DNA from: Prunus persica
Taxonomy: Eukaryota; Streptophyta; Magnoliopsida; Rosales; Rosaceae
Reading direction: 5' to 3'
Assembly (NCBI RefSeq): GCF_000346465.2
Contig: NC_034012.1
Span: 2,815,134-2,879,133, forward strand
Length of the DNA stretch: 64,000 nt
Program-made: the position numbers and the translations under genes
Shown: positions 1 to 10,726 of the stretch, piece by piece
How the letters are laid out: each line of letters opens with the position of its first letter
How positions within the stretch are numbered: position 1 is the first letter of the stretch
Notes under the pieces: model-generated
What the model saw: the letters and a program-made list of their open reading frames with translations, nothing else
The model's database searches: none
Told to the model about the DNA's origin: nothing

Positions 1-790
1 TAATTCTAATGGGATCGATTGGATGCAACGATTACAACGATGGATTGCTTGGAGGAAAAAGTATAGAACTGGTTCGATCATATTTACCATTAGTGATAGA
101 AGCAATTGCTTCAACCATCAATGTAAGACTGCATGGGGAATCATAATTGCTACTTGCTAAGGTAGTCTTTTTTTCTGAATTTTCTTTGGCTGCATGGTTT
201 GCAGGAGTTAATCGAGCTCGGGGCAGCAACAATTTTGGTACCAGGCAACAATCCAATTGGTTGCCTTCCTGCTTATCTATCAAAATTTGAGACTTCAGAT
301 AAGAACCAATATGACCCTTCGACTGGCTGCCTAAAATGGTTAAACGAGTTTGCTCAGTACCACAATGAGCAGCTTCAGATCGAACTAAGTCGGATTCGAA
401 GGCTTCATCCTCAGGTCACTATCGTTTATGCAGATTATTACAATGCCCTGCTGCAATTATATCAATCTCCACACCAGTTTGGTACTTCTTCTTCAACCCC
501 TTTAATATTTCTATATCTACCTATTTCACAATTTATGATAAATAATAATAATTCCAGGATTTACTGGGGAGACTAGCAAAGCATGCTGTGGAGGAGGAGG
601 GCCATACAACTTCAACCCATCCCTACAATGTGGGAATGCAGGGGCAACTGTTTGTGAGAACCCTTCACAGTTTATCAACTGGGATGGCATGCACTCTACT
701 GAAGCAGCATACAGGTTGATGACCAAGGCTTTACTACAAGGAAATTACACCTTTCCACGCCTTGCCTCCTTGTGTGTTTCACAAATGTGA
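1..790 (+). CDS. GDSL esterase/lipase, 3' part (5' end outside window)
   Basis: This is the C-terminal part of a plant SGNH/GDSL esterase/lipase, a secreted serine hydrolase family acting on acyl esters. Exons read as 1-122 (partial, first complete codon at base 3), 205-481 and 558-790 with stop TGA 788-790; the GT-AG junctions keep the frame. Visible family blocks are block III (GCND, with Cys where the neighbour has Gly), the VPGNNPIGC segment, the [10 protein letters not shown] segment, and block V NWDGMHSTEAAY, which supplies the catalytic Asp and His. The GDS serine block lies upstream of the window. The next gene, 1.2 kb downstream on the same strand, has the same junctions in the shared region, so the two are tandem duplicates. 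Substrate cannot be read from sequence. Confidence 0.9.
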
Positions 791-1337
791 CTCAGAGACA
801 AGAGAATACTTGTGTGCAACGGACTCAAGAGACAGTTACCAATAGCTAGCTACTGAAAAAGTCCTATCTATTTTTGGTTTTATCATTTAATATTTTAAAT
901 AATAAGTTTTTGATTAGTAGACTAGTATTCTTAAATTCGAGTCTTCATGTTACATTAATAATGTGTGTGATGGAATAAAACTCCCCTCTTTCAATATTAC
1001 TTGTATCATAAAATATTATCTAATTCTGTTTCTTTCGTAAACGAATCCTAAGAGCCCCCAGACTTCAGCTTCCAAAATCTGTCCTCTCCCCAGATTCACA
1101 ACAAACCCACTCACCCAATCCCCATTAGAAGCTCGAATAGCCCCCACCAGCTCCAACACATCTTTGTTTATCACCAATCGTGACTAATTTGGTTGACTCC
1201 AATTGCTACAAAAGCACAGTGGGGCCCTTAGCATATCTAATAAACTTTTTTTTTTTGCCATGATATCCAATCAACTTTAGTCAATTACTTACGTTTTATT
1301 ACTTTTATTTGTTGGAATATGTTATTACTTTTTTATA

Positions 1338-1470
1338 GGGTTGGGCATTTATATCGAAAACTCGATAAACCGGTCAAACTCAATCGATTTTGACGGTTTG
1401 GTTTAGTTTTTTAATTAAAAAAATCAAAAATGGGAAAAATAACTGGCCGAACCGACATTGAACTGGTTTC
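1338..1470. repeat. Degenerate dispersed repeat
   Basis: The block opens with TAGGGTTGGGCA and is rich in ATCGATTTTGACGGTTTGG and AACCGG/AACCGAC motifs, a composition common in degenerate non-autonomous plant DNA transposons. No terminal repeats or target duplications were resolved, so the family is only a guess. Confidence 0.3.
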
Positions 1471-1532
1471 AAGCTAGTTTAATTTATCTGAAGCAGCGAA
1501 AAATTGACTGACCACCATTAGTTCTCTGGCTG

Positions 1533-1570
<38 letters not shown>
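1533..1570 (+). repeat. (CT)n microsatellite
   Basis: About 19 uninterrupted CT units, 0.4 kb upstream of the second GDSL gene. It is a plausible length-polymorphic marker. The long (ER)n reading frame on the minus strand is only a product of the repeat. Confidence 0.95.
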
Positions 1571-1573
<3 letters not shown>

Positions 1574-1964
1574 GTCTTCTCCACCAAAACTGCACCGCAC
1601 CGGAAATTCCAAAATTTTCTTTGCTCCCAATGTAACCAAAAAACCAAAAGCGGTGCCCCTTTAAGTCTAGTTGAAATGTAGCTGTCCATGATTGTGGAAA
1701 CTTGTGGTCTTGCTCAATAGGATCACCATCACTAGTATTTATTTCAATCAGTTTATTGGGTAAAGACCAATATCTAGTTGAAACGTGCCCAAATATTTAA
1801 AGCTCAACTAAACTGCTAAACCACGACATAAAATTACAAATAAGTACATAGCCTATGCTAAAAGTCATTTAACCAATAATATGTAATGAGACAAACAAAA
1901 GTCATATTGCCAAACATTATTTGTATTTTGTACCACCCATATCCCTCTTCCATTACTTTACAAA

Positions 1965-3662
1965 ATGAAGCTGTTTATTCTTGTAGCCTCTCTATGCCTG
2001 ACTTTGAGCACAGTCTCCTCAAGTCTTCAACCATACGAGGCAATTTTCAACTTCGGTGACTCCCTTAGTGACACCGGAAATTTCCTCCTCTCTGGTGCTC
2101 TTGCATTCCCAGTCATCGGAAAGCTCCCTTATGGAGAGACCTTTTTTCGACGTGCAACCGGCCGGTGCTCCGATGGACGACTTGTCGTTGATTTCATTGG
2201 TAAGCCCCTCCTCCTCCCCTCCTTCTTTCTTTTTTTATACAATGGATAATCTAAACCATTCTAAATTAATCTAATTTACGAGGAGAGAATTCAAACTTAA
2301 GTGTAAGAGGGCGAGCTCACTATCCTAACCCACATCTGTAATATATAAATATACATTAATTTGATTAATTTGGCATGTGATGTGAATTGAATGAACTTTG
2401 ATAACGTTGTAGCTGAGGCACTTGGGTTGCCACATTTGCCACCCTACCTGGCACTAAGCAAAGGCCAAGATGTGAAGCATGGAGTGAACTTTGCTGTTGC
2501 TGGAGCCACTGCGCTTGACCCACAATTCTTCTACCAAAGAAAAATCGGATCCGTTATGTGGACAAACGATTCCTTGAGCACTCAGCTTGGTTGGTTCAAG
2601 AAGCTTAAGCCCTCACTTTGCACCACCAAACAAGGTGATCACAAAGTCTAGAGATCAAACTAACCCACAAACCTAGTTTCTTAACTTAATTCACATTTTT
2701 AATTTGATTTTTCCACAGAGTGTGACAACTACTTCAAAAAGGCTCTGTTTCTGGTGGGGGAGATAGGTGGAAACGATTACAACTATGCCTTCTTTGTTGG
2801 TGGAAACATTAAACAGCTCAAAGCTTCTGTCCCATTTGTTGTTGAAGCAATTACTCAGGCCACCAGTGTATGTATATACACAAATATTACTTAAATAATA
2901 AGTTTTTTTATTTTGTATATACAAGCGAGAGTATAAATTAATCTAATTTAGAGAAAGGAGACTCGAACTTGATATTGTAAGGAGGTGGGTCCAACTCGCT
3001 TAATTTATGTCTACAGTTAAATAATAGTAATTTTACACAAAAATGGTCACATAATAAATTACTGTGGCAGGCATTGATAGAGGAAGGAGCAGTGGAGTTG
3101 GTGGTGCCCGGAAACTTGCCGATTGGGTGCTCAGCTGTGTATCTGACTCTGTTTCGAAGCCCCAACGAAGCTGTTTATGATAAACGAAATAGGTGTTTGA
3201 AGGCATTCAATGGTTTCTCCAAGTACCATAACAGTGAGCTCAAGCGTGCCCTGGGGGCACTTAGACTAAAATACCCTCATGCAAGGATTATATATGCTGA
3301 CTACTATGGTGCAGCCATGCCTTTTTACCATGCCCCTCAGCATTATGGTAAGTTTTATAAATTGGAACTTCCATTACTTCTGTATTTTATTTATAAATTA
3401 TGGTTAATTGGACTAACTCACGTCTGTTAAAATCATAATATTATTTGTTTTTTTAGGGTTCAAAAGTGGGACATTAAGGGCTTGTTGTGGAGGGGGAGGG
3501 CCATACAACTTCAATAATTCAGCAAGGTGTGGGCACATTGGATCAACAGCCTGTAAAGATCCATCTTCCTATGCAAACTGGGATGGAATTCACTTAACAG
3601 AAGCAGCTTATGGGCACATTGCCAAGGGCTTGATCCATGGCCGTTTTGCCACACCCCTCTAG
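1965..3662 (+). CDS. GDSL esterase/lipase, complete five-exon gene
   Basis: A complete plant GDSL esterase/lipase of 362 residues, the usual family size. Exons: 1965-2199, 2413-2634, 2719-2867, 3071-3347, 3457-3662 (stop TAG). A hydrophobic signal peptide ([20 protein letters not shown]) predicts secretion to the apoplast. Block I is [12 protein letters not shown] with the nucleophilic Ser, block III is [10 protein letters not shown], and block V is [13 protein letters not shown] with catalytic Asp and His. The family includes acetylajmalan esterase and sinapine-esterase-like enzymes, but the natural substrate here is unknown. The gene is a tandem duplicate of the partial gene upstream, and decayed exon copies follow downstream. 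Introns 1 and 3 carry copies of one short dispersed repeat. Confidence 0.95.
2265..2345 (-). repeat. Short dispersed repeat fragment in GDSL intron 1
   Basis: The segment reads AAATTAATCTAATTTACGAG, then a GGAGAGAATTCAAACTT core and a TGTAAGAGGGCGAGCTCAC part. The same layout recurs in intron 3 of this gene and near 42300. Read on the minus strand, the core resembles a Pol III B-box (AGTTTGAATTC), so a decayed tRNA-derived SINE is plausible. Confidence 0.45.
2930..3015 (-). repeat. Short dispersed repeat fragment in GDSL intron 3
   Basis: A second copy of the repeat seen in intron 1: AAATTAATCTAATTTAGAG, then GGAGACTCGAACTTGATATT and TGTAAGGAGGTGGGTCCAAC. The two copies are clearly related but diverged, so this reflects separate insertions or an old duplication rather than recent gene conversion. 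Confidence 0.45.
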
Positions 3663-4286
3663 GCTCTAGCTTTATAATACATTAGCTACTTTGCCTTTGT
3701 CTTACAATTGGTTCCTTTTATAGATTGCCATTGTTGGTGTGTGCGCAGCGCAATATATTACCGTAAAGAAATAAATTTACCATTTTGTTCAAAATATATG
3801 CTTAAGATCTTACTTGTGAAGCAAACAAGGTGACAATGGTCATCCGAAAGTACATTTCAAACTGTAATTACTTCAGAAAGGGGAGGTAGGCATGGAAGAT
3901 AAGATGATTTAATTACGCCTTCTTTGCTGGTGGGCAGAGCATTAAACAGCTAAAAGATTTCGCACCCCCTTAGTCGTTGAAGCAATTACTAAGACCACCA
4001 ATGTATGCTAACATCAATCATATTCATGACATGAGGCAGTTAATGCTCATAACCTACACCCTACATAAAAATGTGACATCATATTTGTTATTTATTGCAT
4101 GGGGTCTAGTGGCCAGAAACATTTATAATAATAATAATAATAATGTGCTCAAGAAAGGACGTTAGGCTTCCGGCAGTCAACTGGAGAGAGACCAATGGCC
4201 AGGCCGTTGCTTGGTTCTGCGAACGACAGGATTTTAGATGTCGTTCAGTCTAGCTCAAGAAAGAAAAATACAAAAAGATAAAAAGG
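3663..4286. other. Spacer between GDSL gene 2 and tRNA-Ala
   Basis: This holds the 3' flank of the complete GDSL gene, a decayed GDSL exon copy (listed separately) and a short ATA/AAT repeat at about 4124-4144. No open gene is seen. Confidence 0.5.
3810..4007 (+). pseudogene. GDSL esterase remnant (exon 2 end and exon 3)
   Basis: A degenerate copy of part of the complete GDSL gene 1 kb upstream. The AAACAAGGTGACAATGGTC region matches the exon 2/intron 2 junction. The segment from about 3861 matches exon 3: GCCTTCTTTGCTGGTGGG, then CATTAAACAGCT, then TTGAAGCAATTACT and ACCACCAATGTATG at the old donor. The catalytic-block part of exon 3 is partly deleted and the frame is broken by a stop and indels. 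No flanking functional exons were found. It is a relic of a third array member. Confidence 0.8.
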
Positions 4287-4359
4287 TGGAGATGCGGGGT
4301 ATCGATCCCCGTACCTCTCGCATGCTAAGCGAGCGCTCTACCATCTGAGCTACATCCCC
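4287..4359 (-). tRNA. tRNA-Ala (anticodon AGC)
   Basis: On the minus strand this is a 73-nt tRNA. The 5' acceptor arm GGGGATG pairs with 3' CATCTCC plus discriminator A. The D-arm is TAGCTCAGATGGTAGAGC (A box), the anticodon loop is CTTAGCA giving AGC, and the T-arm core is GGATCGATACC (B box). No intron and no encoded CCA, as expected for a nuclear gene. A run of T on the minus strand just 3' of the gene (4281-4284, then 4273-4277) can serve as Pol III terminator. Confidence 0.97.
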
Positions 4360-5081
4360 TTTGTTGTTCGAAGTTTCGGATATGTCATGTATAACTACTA
4401 CTAAATTGAGAAGTAGTTTTTGTGACCTTTATATATATATTATTATATTCCAACAACTACACAAACCAACCGTGTCTGCTAGCTTTTGTTTCAACCTTAT
4501 TGTTTGTGTAATTTATAATTTAATATATATCACAGTAAAAAAATTAGGTTTAGTTGGAATGCAGTTGTCCCCAGATACCTGCACGACATTACTATACTAA
4601 TAAGATAGGAGATTATTCAATAAGTATTTTATATTAATGATTAATTGGTTACATATTTCTAATTTTGATTGTTGGATTGCATATATGTTGTATATTAAAT
4701 TTACTAACATATCTAATGAATGCAATCCAACGACCAAAATTAAAAATATACAACAAATCCTTAACTTAAATACTCATTGGAGAACCTCCCTAATAAGATT
4801 ATAGAAACGATATGGCACTTCAAAATTAGATATGATTGTAGCTGAGGTATTTGGGTTAGCACCATGAGGTTGTAAATTGGGCTTTGTGTTGAAATATGGG
4901 CAAGTTTTGGACAAAATATACTTAATTACCAAATTTAGGTTTTTCATACAACTCAACCCAAATTTCAACATACAGACTTTTCACTTTTCCTCTTTTCTTA
5001 TAATATCGCACAACTGAAACACAGACTGATGCATAATCAACCTTAAACCTATGGACAGAACCACAAAAACAGAAATCAAGA
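4360..5081. other. Spacer between tRNA-Ala and phospholipase gene
   Basis: AT-rich spacer. At about 4830-4862 it holds a short GDSL-like relic (ATTGTAGCTGAGGTATTTGG), resembling the acceptor and start of exon 2 of the upstream GDSL gene, here with no other exon around it. The 3' flank of the convergent phospholipase gene occupies the end. Confidence 0.45.
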
Positions 5082-6397
5082 TTAAAAATCAGCATCATCA
5101 TCATCCTCATGGTCCCTCAGCACCCAAGAACCGTCGTCCAGCTGAGTCATGCACTTGTTCTTCTCACACCGCCAAGACGCCGGTATAAGATACTCCTCCT
5201 CCAAATCATCAGCACTCTTATTTACCAGGGCTATGTCACGCTTAACTTCCAACTTGAACCCTCCTTTGCTCCCTTGTGTTCCTGCAACTCCATGCAAGTA
5301 CCCTTCCAAGTTATGCCAACTTGCCAGCCCTCCAGGGCTCTTCAGGTACTTGGATTTTCGAGTGTCGATGGCCAACTCTTCTCCCACGTTCGAGTAACCC
5401 AATGGAATTGGGTAGTTGGGGACAACATCTAAAGCATTACGAACGCGTAAGGTTCGAACATCTTTGTGCCCGGAGAAGACCTTCTCAAAGTTTGAGTCTC
5501 CAACTCGAGGGCTGGCAAAGACAATGGCTGTTACTGGACAGGCTTTGTTTGGCTGCTCCTTTGGCCTGTTTACGCCATTGGCAACAATGTCAACTGCGTT
5601 CAGTGTGGCAATTGCTGCACCCAAACTATGCCCTGTTATTGTGATGCTAATTTCCTCATCCTTGAATTGCTCTACTAGTCTCCTAACTTCTTCAATAACC
5701 TGGATATATATAAATGCAAAAAGTCAGAAAACATTACATTTGCATGTAACGTTCTTTTGTCAAGTATTGCATATGTTAAGTTAACAGACTGTCAATATGA
5801 TTATACCTGATATCTGGCACTGGTTTTGTTGAAAGGCGAACGCGAATCATCTGAAGTATAGATAGAGTACCAACCTTCGTGCACCTTAGGATCACCGTCC
5901 TCGCCAAGTAATTTTGAGACAGAAACCAAATTAAATTGCAAGTCATTAACCCACTCCAATGACTGCACAGTGCCTCTCCAAGCAATCACAATGTCCCTCC
6001 TGCCTAACGCAGCCTTCCCTTCATCTGTAGCCACAGCAACGTACCCCATCCAATTGGATTCCTTGCACCAAGACTCCCTTGATAGAGACTTAATGAGAAA
6101 GGCCTCAGGGACTTGAATTTGTGAGGTCGCATACACAAATTTGGTCACATTGTACTTAAAAGCATTGCCTTTCTCTAAACCAACTCTAGAGAAAAAATTC
6201 TTTCTGGCATATCTGCTGCTTCCAGCATACTTTGATGCCTTCTCTGTGTTGAAGGCATCATAAGTAGCTTGAGCCATTTCTCCGTAGTGAATTATGTAGC
6301 GACGGAGATCAATGTCAAGAGGATCCAACAGGCCCTGCCAGTTGTTCTGGCCACTTAGATGCCTCCATTTTTTGGCTATGCTATGACTGCTATCCAT
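5082..6397 (-). CDS. Phospholipase A1-II-like (DAD1-like acylhydrolase)
   Basis: A class 3 lipase of the DAD1-like PLA1-II subfamily, which removes sn-1 acyl chains from glycerolipids, here without an obvious transit peptide (cytosolic type). Two exons: 6397-5807 and 5699-5082, 402 residues, close to the family's roughly 400-420. The N-terminal signature [20 protein letters not shown] and the motif [12 protein letters not shown] are typical. The nucleophile elbow GHSLG places Ser at about residue 222; VFASPRVGD and HNLEGYLHG supply the acid and His region. The C-terminus is acidic ([10 protein letters not shown]). Start: in-frame ATGs also exist at 6418 and 6484, but a TATA-like TTTATATA on the minus strand (6450-6457) lies inside the longer frame, so the 6397 start matching the family N-terminus is preferred. 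Confidence 0.92.
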
Positions 6398-6448
6398 TTT
6401 TTTCTTCAAACCAAACATCCTCGTGAGGAGGACGAGTCTTGTTGCCTT

Positions 6449-6457
6449 CTTTATATA
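6449..6457 (-). promoter_or_regulatory. TATA box of the phospholipase gene
   Basis: TATATAAAG on the minus strand, about 55-60 nt upstream of the ATG at 6397. Initiation some 25-30 nt downstream would put the cap near 6420-6430. That favours the 6397 start over 6484. Inferred from consensus only. Confidence 0.55.
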
Positions 6458-7554
6458 GACTCCACGAAAAATTCTAGAATGCATTTAGAAACAGAAGATA
6501 TTCAATGCATCACCTTGACTTTCGTAGCTTTCTTCCTCCCTGTGAAATCATGGCTGGAAGAAAACATTGTGATTGGTGACAGCAATTTAGAAGTTTTGAA
6601 ATCTTAGACAAATTGAGATGCTAATGTTTGATCCGTGTGGCCAGAGATTGGTCTCGTAGTCTCATAGTATAAAAGGAATGAGGAAAACAAGTTCAACCCA
6701 AGAATAGAAAACTTCGAAGTTAATTCTGTTAATTTTGTTGCTGCAAGCAATGTGATTGCATATCTTGGACATTAGGCATATGCCAAATCCGATGAAATCC
6801 CATTTCTCTAAGGCAGGTTAGATTCCCCTATTCTTGGCTTGGAAAGTACAAGCAATGAAGCAAAATCAGCTTACTCCTCGACAGATAATTTGGTGGTTGG
6901 CAACTTTATGATGTTTAAAACTTTGTCTTCATATAGTTCTAAAATTGAAGCATATCTTTTGCCAATGTACATGCTGCATGGGATGGGCTAAAACTCCTTC
7001 AAGATGGTTTTCTACAGGTTTTTTCTTAACGATTGGTCCACTTAACAATTGACAATAAGAAGGAGATGGATGGAGATGGATCATCTTTTTTGGTTACAGA
7101 AAGAGAGATGATGGTGATGGCCTTTGCGTTTGCGTTTGCTTTTGCTACAAGGAAAACATATATCTTCGGGAAAAGTATGATGTTGGCAAGTTAAACAAGG
7201 CAAGCCTTGTACATTTTGGTTATATTTATATATATACATATTGGATGATATATAAGAAGAAGAATAAGCATGACGTAACCAATGGCGTACGTCCCCTAGG
7301 AATAGATAATTAAGTTGGCAGCCTTCTACTAAAAAGCCTTAGCTTTTGACTCTCCACTTTGCAATGTCCCCATACCTAGATTTCGACAAGCTTATGGTAC
7401 GTAATGTATGTACTCACTCACATCTTATGCTAAAGGCAACGGATGGCGAAATCAACACTATGGCCCCGAAAGGTACACATGGTTGAAGCCCATTGGGTTG
7501 AATCGTAGTTTTAGACATTCTGTGTTTTCTTTTACTTTCTTTAATAAAGTAAAA

Positions 7555-7634
7555 ATTAAGTGTCATTAGACTAAATCATCGATTTATTGCGTAAATTAAG
7601 TGTCATTAGACTAAATGATCGATTCATTGCGTTT
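7555..7634 (+). repeat. Direct doublet, 40-bp period
   Basis: The unit AATTAAGTGTCATTAGACTA plus a 20-base continuation (ATGATCGATTTATTGCG-like) occurs twice head to tail with a 40-base period and a few substitutions. Confidence 0.85.
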
Positions 7635-7902
7635 TGTGGTTTTTTTTCCTCTTGGATCATTGTTTTTAACATCATACATGGACTAATTATCATGGGTTTT
7701 TCAATCTTATGTAAGGCTAAGGAGATCAAGATAAGATTGAAGGATGAAAGTTTGGGCCTGTAGAAATACGGGTCTATTAATTGAAACAGTGACCCAACTC
7801 ATCCCAAACCATCCACCAAGTTGGTAATTTCAAAATTCAACATTTTAAAATAATAATGGTGGTGACTAGTGGTGATGCTCTCTGTCAGATCTCACTAGTT
7901 TT

Positions 7903-8023
7903 TTTTTTTTTTTTCTCGGGGCCGTAGTTAAAAAAGAGGGAGTATTCTCACGTATACATATCATAGAAGATCGAATCGGAGACTACTCTATCACTCAGGT
8001 AAGACCCCATTGGCTTGGCCAGT
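7903..8023 (-). mobile_element. tRNA-derived SINE with poly(A) tail and target duplications
   Basis: Read on the minus strand, a short element starts near 8023 with a tRNA-like head (TGGCCAAGCCAATGGGGTC, then a B-box-like CGATTCGATC about 55 nt in) and ends in a poly(A) run (poly-T on the plus strand, about 7899-7914). It is flanked by near-identical 13-base direct repeats, TCTCACTAGTTTT (7890-7902) and TCTCACTGGTTTT (8024-8036), one mismatch apart. A Pol III-like head, an A tail and direct repeats of this size are diagnostic of a retroposed SINE. Confidence 0.75.
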
Positions 8024-9386
8024 TCTCACTGGTTTTACTTGGACCAGTTCAGAGAACAGAGTCCTTTTAACTTTTTTCTCTTTTCTTTGGAAGGGGGGGT
8101 GACCTTTTTGAACTCAAATCTTATTCGGGGATATTATTCTCCTGCACATAATACAGTTACATGAGAAAGAAATGGTCAAGTCCCACCACCAACGTCCTAT
8201 CCCATCACACCCCGTGACCAGCTTCCATCTTCACGAGACTTGTTCCCTTTGCGACAAATTGTCTATCATCTCTTATGTATATTTGCCGTGCCCATTAGGT
8301 TTTGTTCAACAATGTAAAATCTCACATCGAAAAATTAATTAAATAAATTACAACATATAAGTAGTAATATTGAAATCTTCTGTAATAAAATTTCTCACTT
8401 ATTAAATTTTATAAATAATTAAATTAAAAATAATATCGATGTTACTAGTGGAACACAGTTTCGTCTCTTTGAAATCACTTACAATCAGATAATTGTATTC
8501 GGATTTACGAATTTCGTAACATAATATCAGACTGCAGCACCGCTTCAACTTAACTGGCTTTAACAATTTGGACCCAAAATTGATGGTGGTCATTGCTCCA
8601 TGCGCCTATGACTTCATTTGACGCTGGTCGTTGACCAACTCTTTCCTTGATGCATTCAATTGAAGCTGGAGATCCCAACTCCCAAGCAACTATATCCCGC
8701 CTTTTCTAGTCACTCCCAAACTAACCAATTAATTGGTCACTAACTGAGTAGTCTGGTTAGTTGTGAAATTACTTTTTAGTTGCCATACTCCTTAAACTTA
8801 GATCCAATTTACGTTTTGATCTTCGAATTCACAAAATGTATTTTCCTCAACTTCGCTTTCATTAAGATGATTAAATTTAGATGAATTCGAGAAGATGCAG
8901 ATGCATTATTAATTCGTGCAACGTCTTCCTTATCTTGATGGGAAACTGTTAAGATGATTAAATTTGAAGCAAATGCTTGTGGTTGGAGGACCACTTTGGA
9001 TCACGTTACATTTACTCCCGGGGCATGTTACATTACTTTCACATATGGTTTCTTACACAAACCGTTCCTCACATTTATTTTTCTCATTCACAATACAATA
9101 TAGATTTGCAATTCTTCTGTTCTTCAAACAAACTAGCGGTGCCACCCCAGAATTCATGTGAGATAATATCCAAATTCAAGTTTTGGATAATTATTTTTTC
9201 TTTTACAAGTTTGACGCTCTTAGAAATTATTATGAATTTTTTTTCATTTAAAATTGTATCTATATATAATTTTGGCCCAGATATTTGTACTTTAAGCTGA
9301 AGTATAATTAGTCACACGCACACTCATACGCAAATTGAACAAAAATGGGTAAGCAAGGCAAGGATATTGACAAGCTACAAATCTCT

Positions 9387-9506
9387 TTATTGGTCGGGAT
9401 AGTAAAATAGTGTTATTCTCCCGTTTCATGAAAGTCTTTATTCTTTATACGAGAAAAACTTAGTTGCAACGGGAATAACACTATTTTGCTATCCCCAACC
9501 AATAAT
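9387..9506. mobile_element. 120-bp fold-back / MITE-like inverted repeat
   Basis: The left arm (9387-9423), beginning TTATTGGTCGGGATAGTAAA, is nearly the reverse complement of the right arm (9470-9506), ending TAGCAAAATAG on the other strand. They differ by about two substitutions and two single-base gaps and are separated by a 46-nt loop. An RNA would form a long near-perfect hairpin. The size fits a small fold-back transposon, but no clear target duplication was identified. Confidence 0.7.
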
Positions 9507-9677
9507 ATTATGTCATGTAGAAGTGTTATCACACGTGTCATAGCCCAATTTCATAGAAATCTTTCTCCTATGTTTTTTTTTTGGGGGTTCGTAAAGTCTT
9601 TCTTCCTTTATACACATTCTCATGTCATCCTCAAAGCAGCTGTACAGCTACCAATTCAAATGAACATGAACATCCAT

Positions 9678-9678
<1 letters not shown>

Positions 9679-9712
<34 letters not shown>
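9679..9712 (+). repeat. (CT)n microsatellite
   Basis: About 17 CT units, 1 kb upstream of the IPGA1-like gene. Confidence 0.95.
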
Positions 9713-9713
<1 letters not shown>

Positions 9714-10726
9714 ATAATGTAGCAAAAACATGGTGAGGAAATTACCAAAAGAAGGGGGATGAATTTCCCAATTCAACACTCAGCACAAAAATAAAGGAGT
9801 CCCAAGATTGCAGAGATTCTTACATACAATCGGGAATGTTATTCTTGTATATTTGAGTGCTCGTGATGAGAGATGTAAATATACAATGATATATATTTCG
9901 GATTACACAACATAATATTTCCTCAAATTATGATTTATATCTTCCAACACTCAACCTTTGAAGGTAAGACAAGTGATCGGTTTAGAGAGTAATGCTCCAG
10001 GGAAGATTAATAATGATGTAGGGTTTACTATGATTAACAACAATCTGATACGTTAATTAAGACTAATTATAATTCAACACTTGCCGAAGACGTACATTGA
10101 CTTCTCATGGCAAACAAACCAGTCAAAGCACAAACTCAAGTGAGATCTCGCGATATTATCGCGACAAATAGTGTACCAAGCCGACCGTTAGAATGACCTT
10201 TCTAGTTTCCAAAACTTCCCACTCTTTCTAAATCAATTTCATTACACTCTCACCATCCTTCAACTACAGCCCCAAAGCCATATCACCCACCGCCCTAATC
10301 CCACGCGCCCCCAATAACTCATCAGATTTTTCAAAATCTTACCCACCAAATCCCTCTTCGCGCGTGGACTACTGCTTCGTCATATTTTTTTCTTAAAAAA
10401 TTGGATCCGAGAAAAGAAGACCGTTCCTCGGTAACGGCGCCTTCTGCTTTTTTTCCCTCTATCTTTAATTAATTTATCTATAAATTAAACTACTTATTTG
10501 TTTTTTTTTCTTTCAATTATTATTTATTTTCAGTCGCAAACTTCAAGCTCGACAGAGAGGGCTTCACTCACTTTCTCCAACAAAGAGACAGACGCACACA
10601 GACAGGGACGTCTTTGTAAGCCTTCGCTCTATAGAGGATTGCAAACAAGAGGACTTGAGAATCACAGACCCCAATCCCAGAGGAGAGAGAGACCCGAGGT
10701 TAGTGAGAGAGAGAGAGAGTTTTGCA

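Larger units (their letters stand above)
791..1964. other. Intergenic between tandem GDSL genes
   Basis: No gene is seen. The stretch contains the 3' flank of the first GDSL gene, a repeat-like block at about 1338-1470 (GGTTGGGCA start and AACCGGT/AACCGAC-type motifs, as in degenerate hAT-like plant repeats), a CT microsatellite, and the promoter of the next gene. No clear TATA box was found near 1900. Confidence 0.5.
6458..10726. other. Long gene-free region
   Basis: No convincing coding region in about 4.2 kb. It contains the phospholipase upstream region, a 40-bp doublet (7555-7634), a SINE with target duplications (about 7903-8023), a fold-back element (9387-9506), a CT microsatellite (9679-9712) and the promoter/5' UTR of the IPGA1-like gene. 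AT-rich sequence near 8300-8430, including AATCTCACATCGAAAAATTA, looks like dispersed-repeat debris but was not classified. Confidence 0.5.

Noticed and set aside
1474..1689. Frame with an RERERE-rich segment
   Set aside because: Translation of the CT microsatellite.
6398..6484. N-terminal extension of the phospholipase
   Set aside because: Contains the TATA-like element and no family similarity; kept as an alternative start only.
8280..8430. Solo LTR-like sequence around AATCTCACATCG
   Set aside because: No paired ends, no target duplication and no internal retroelement sequence could be shown.
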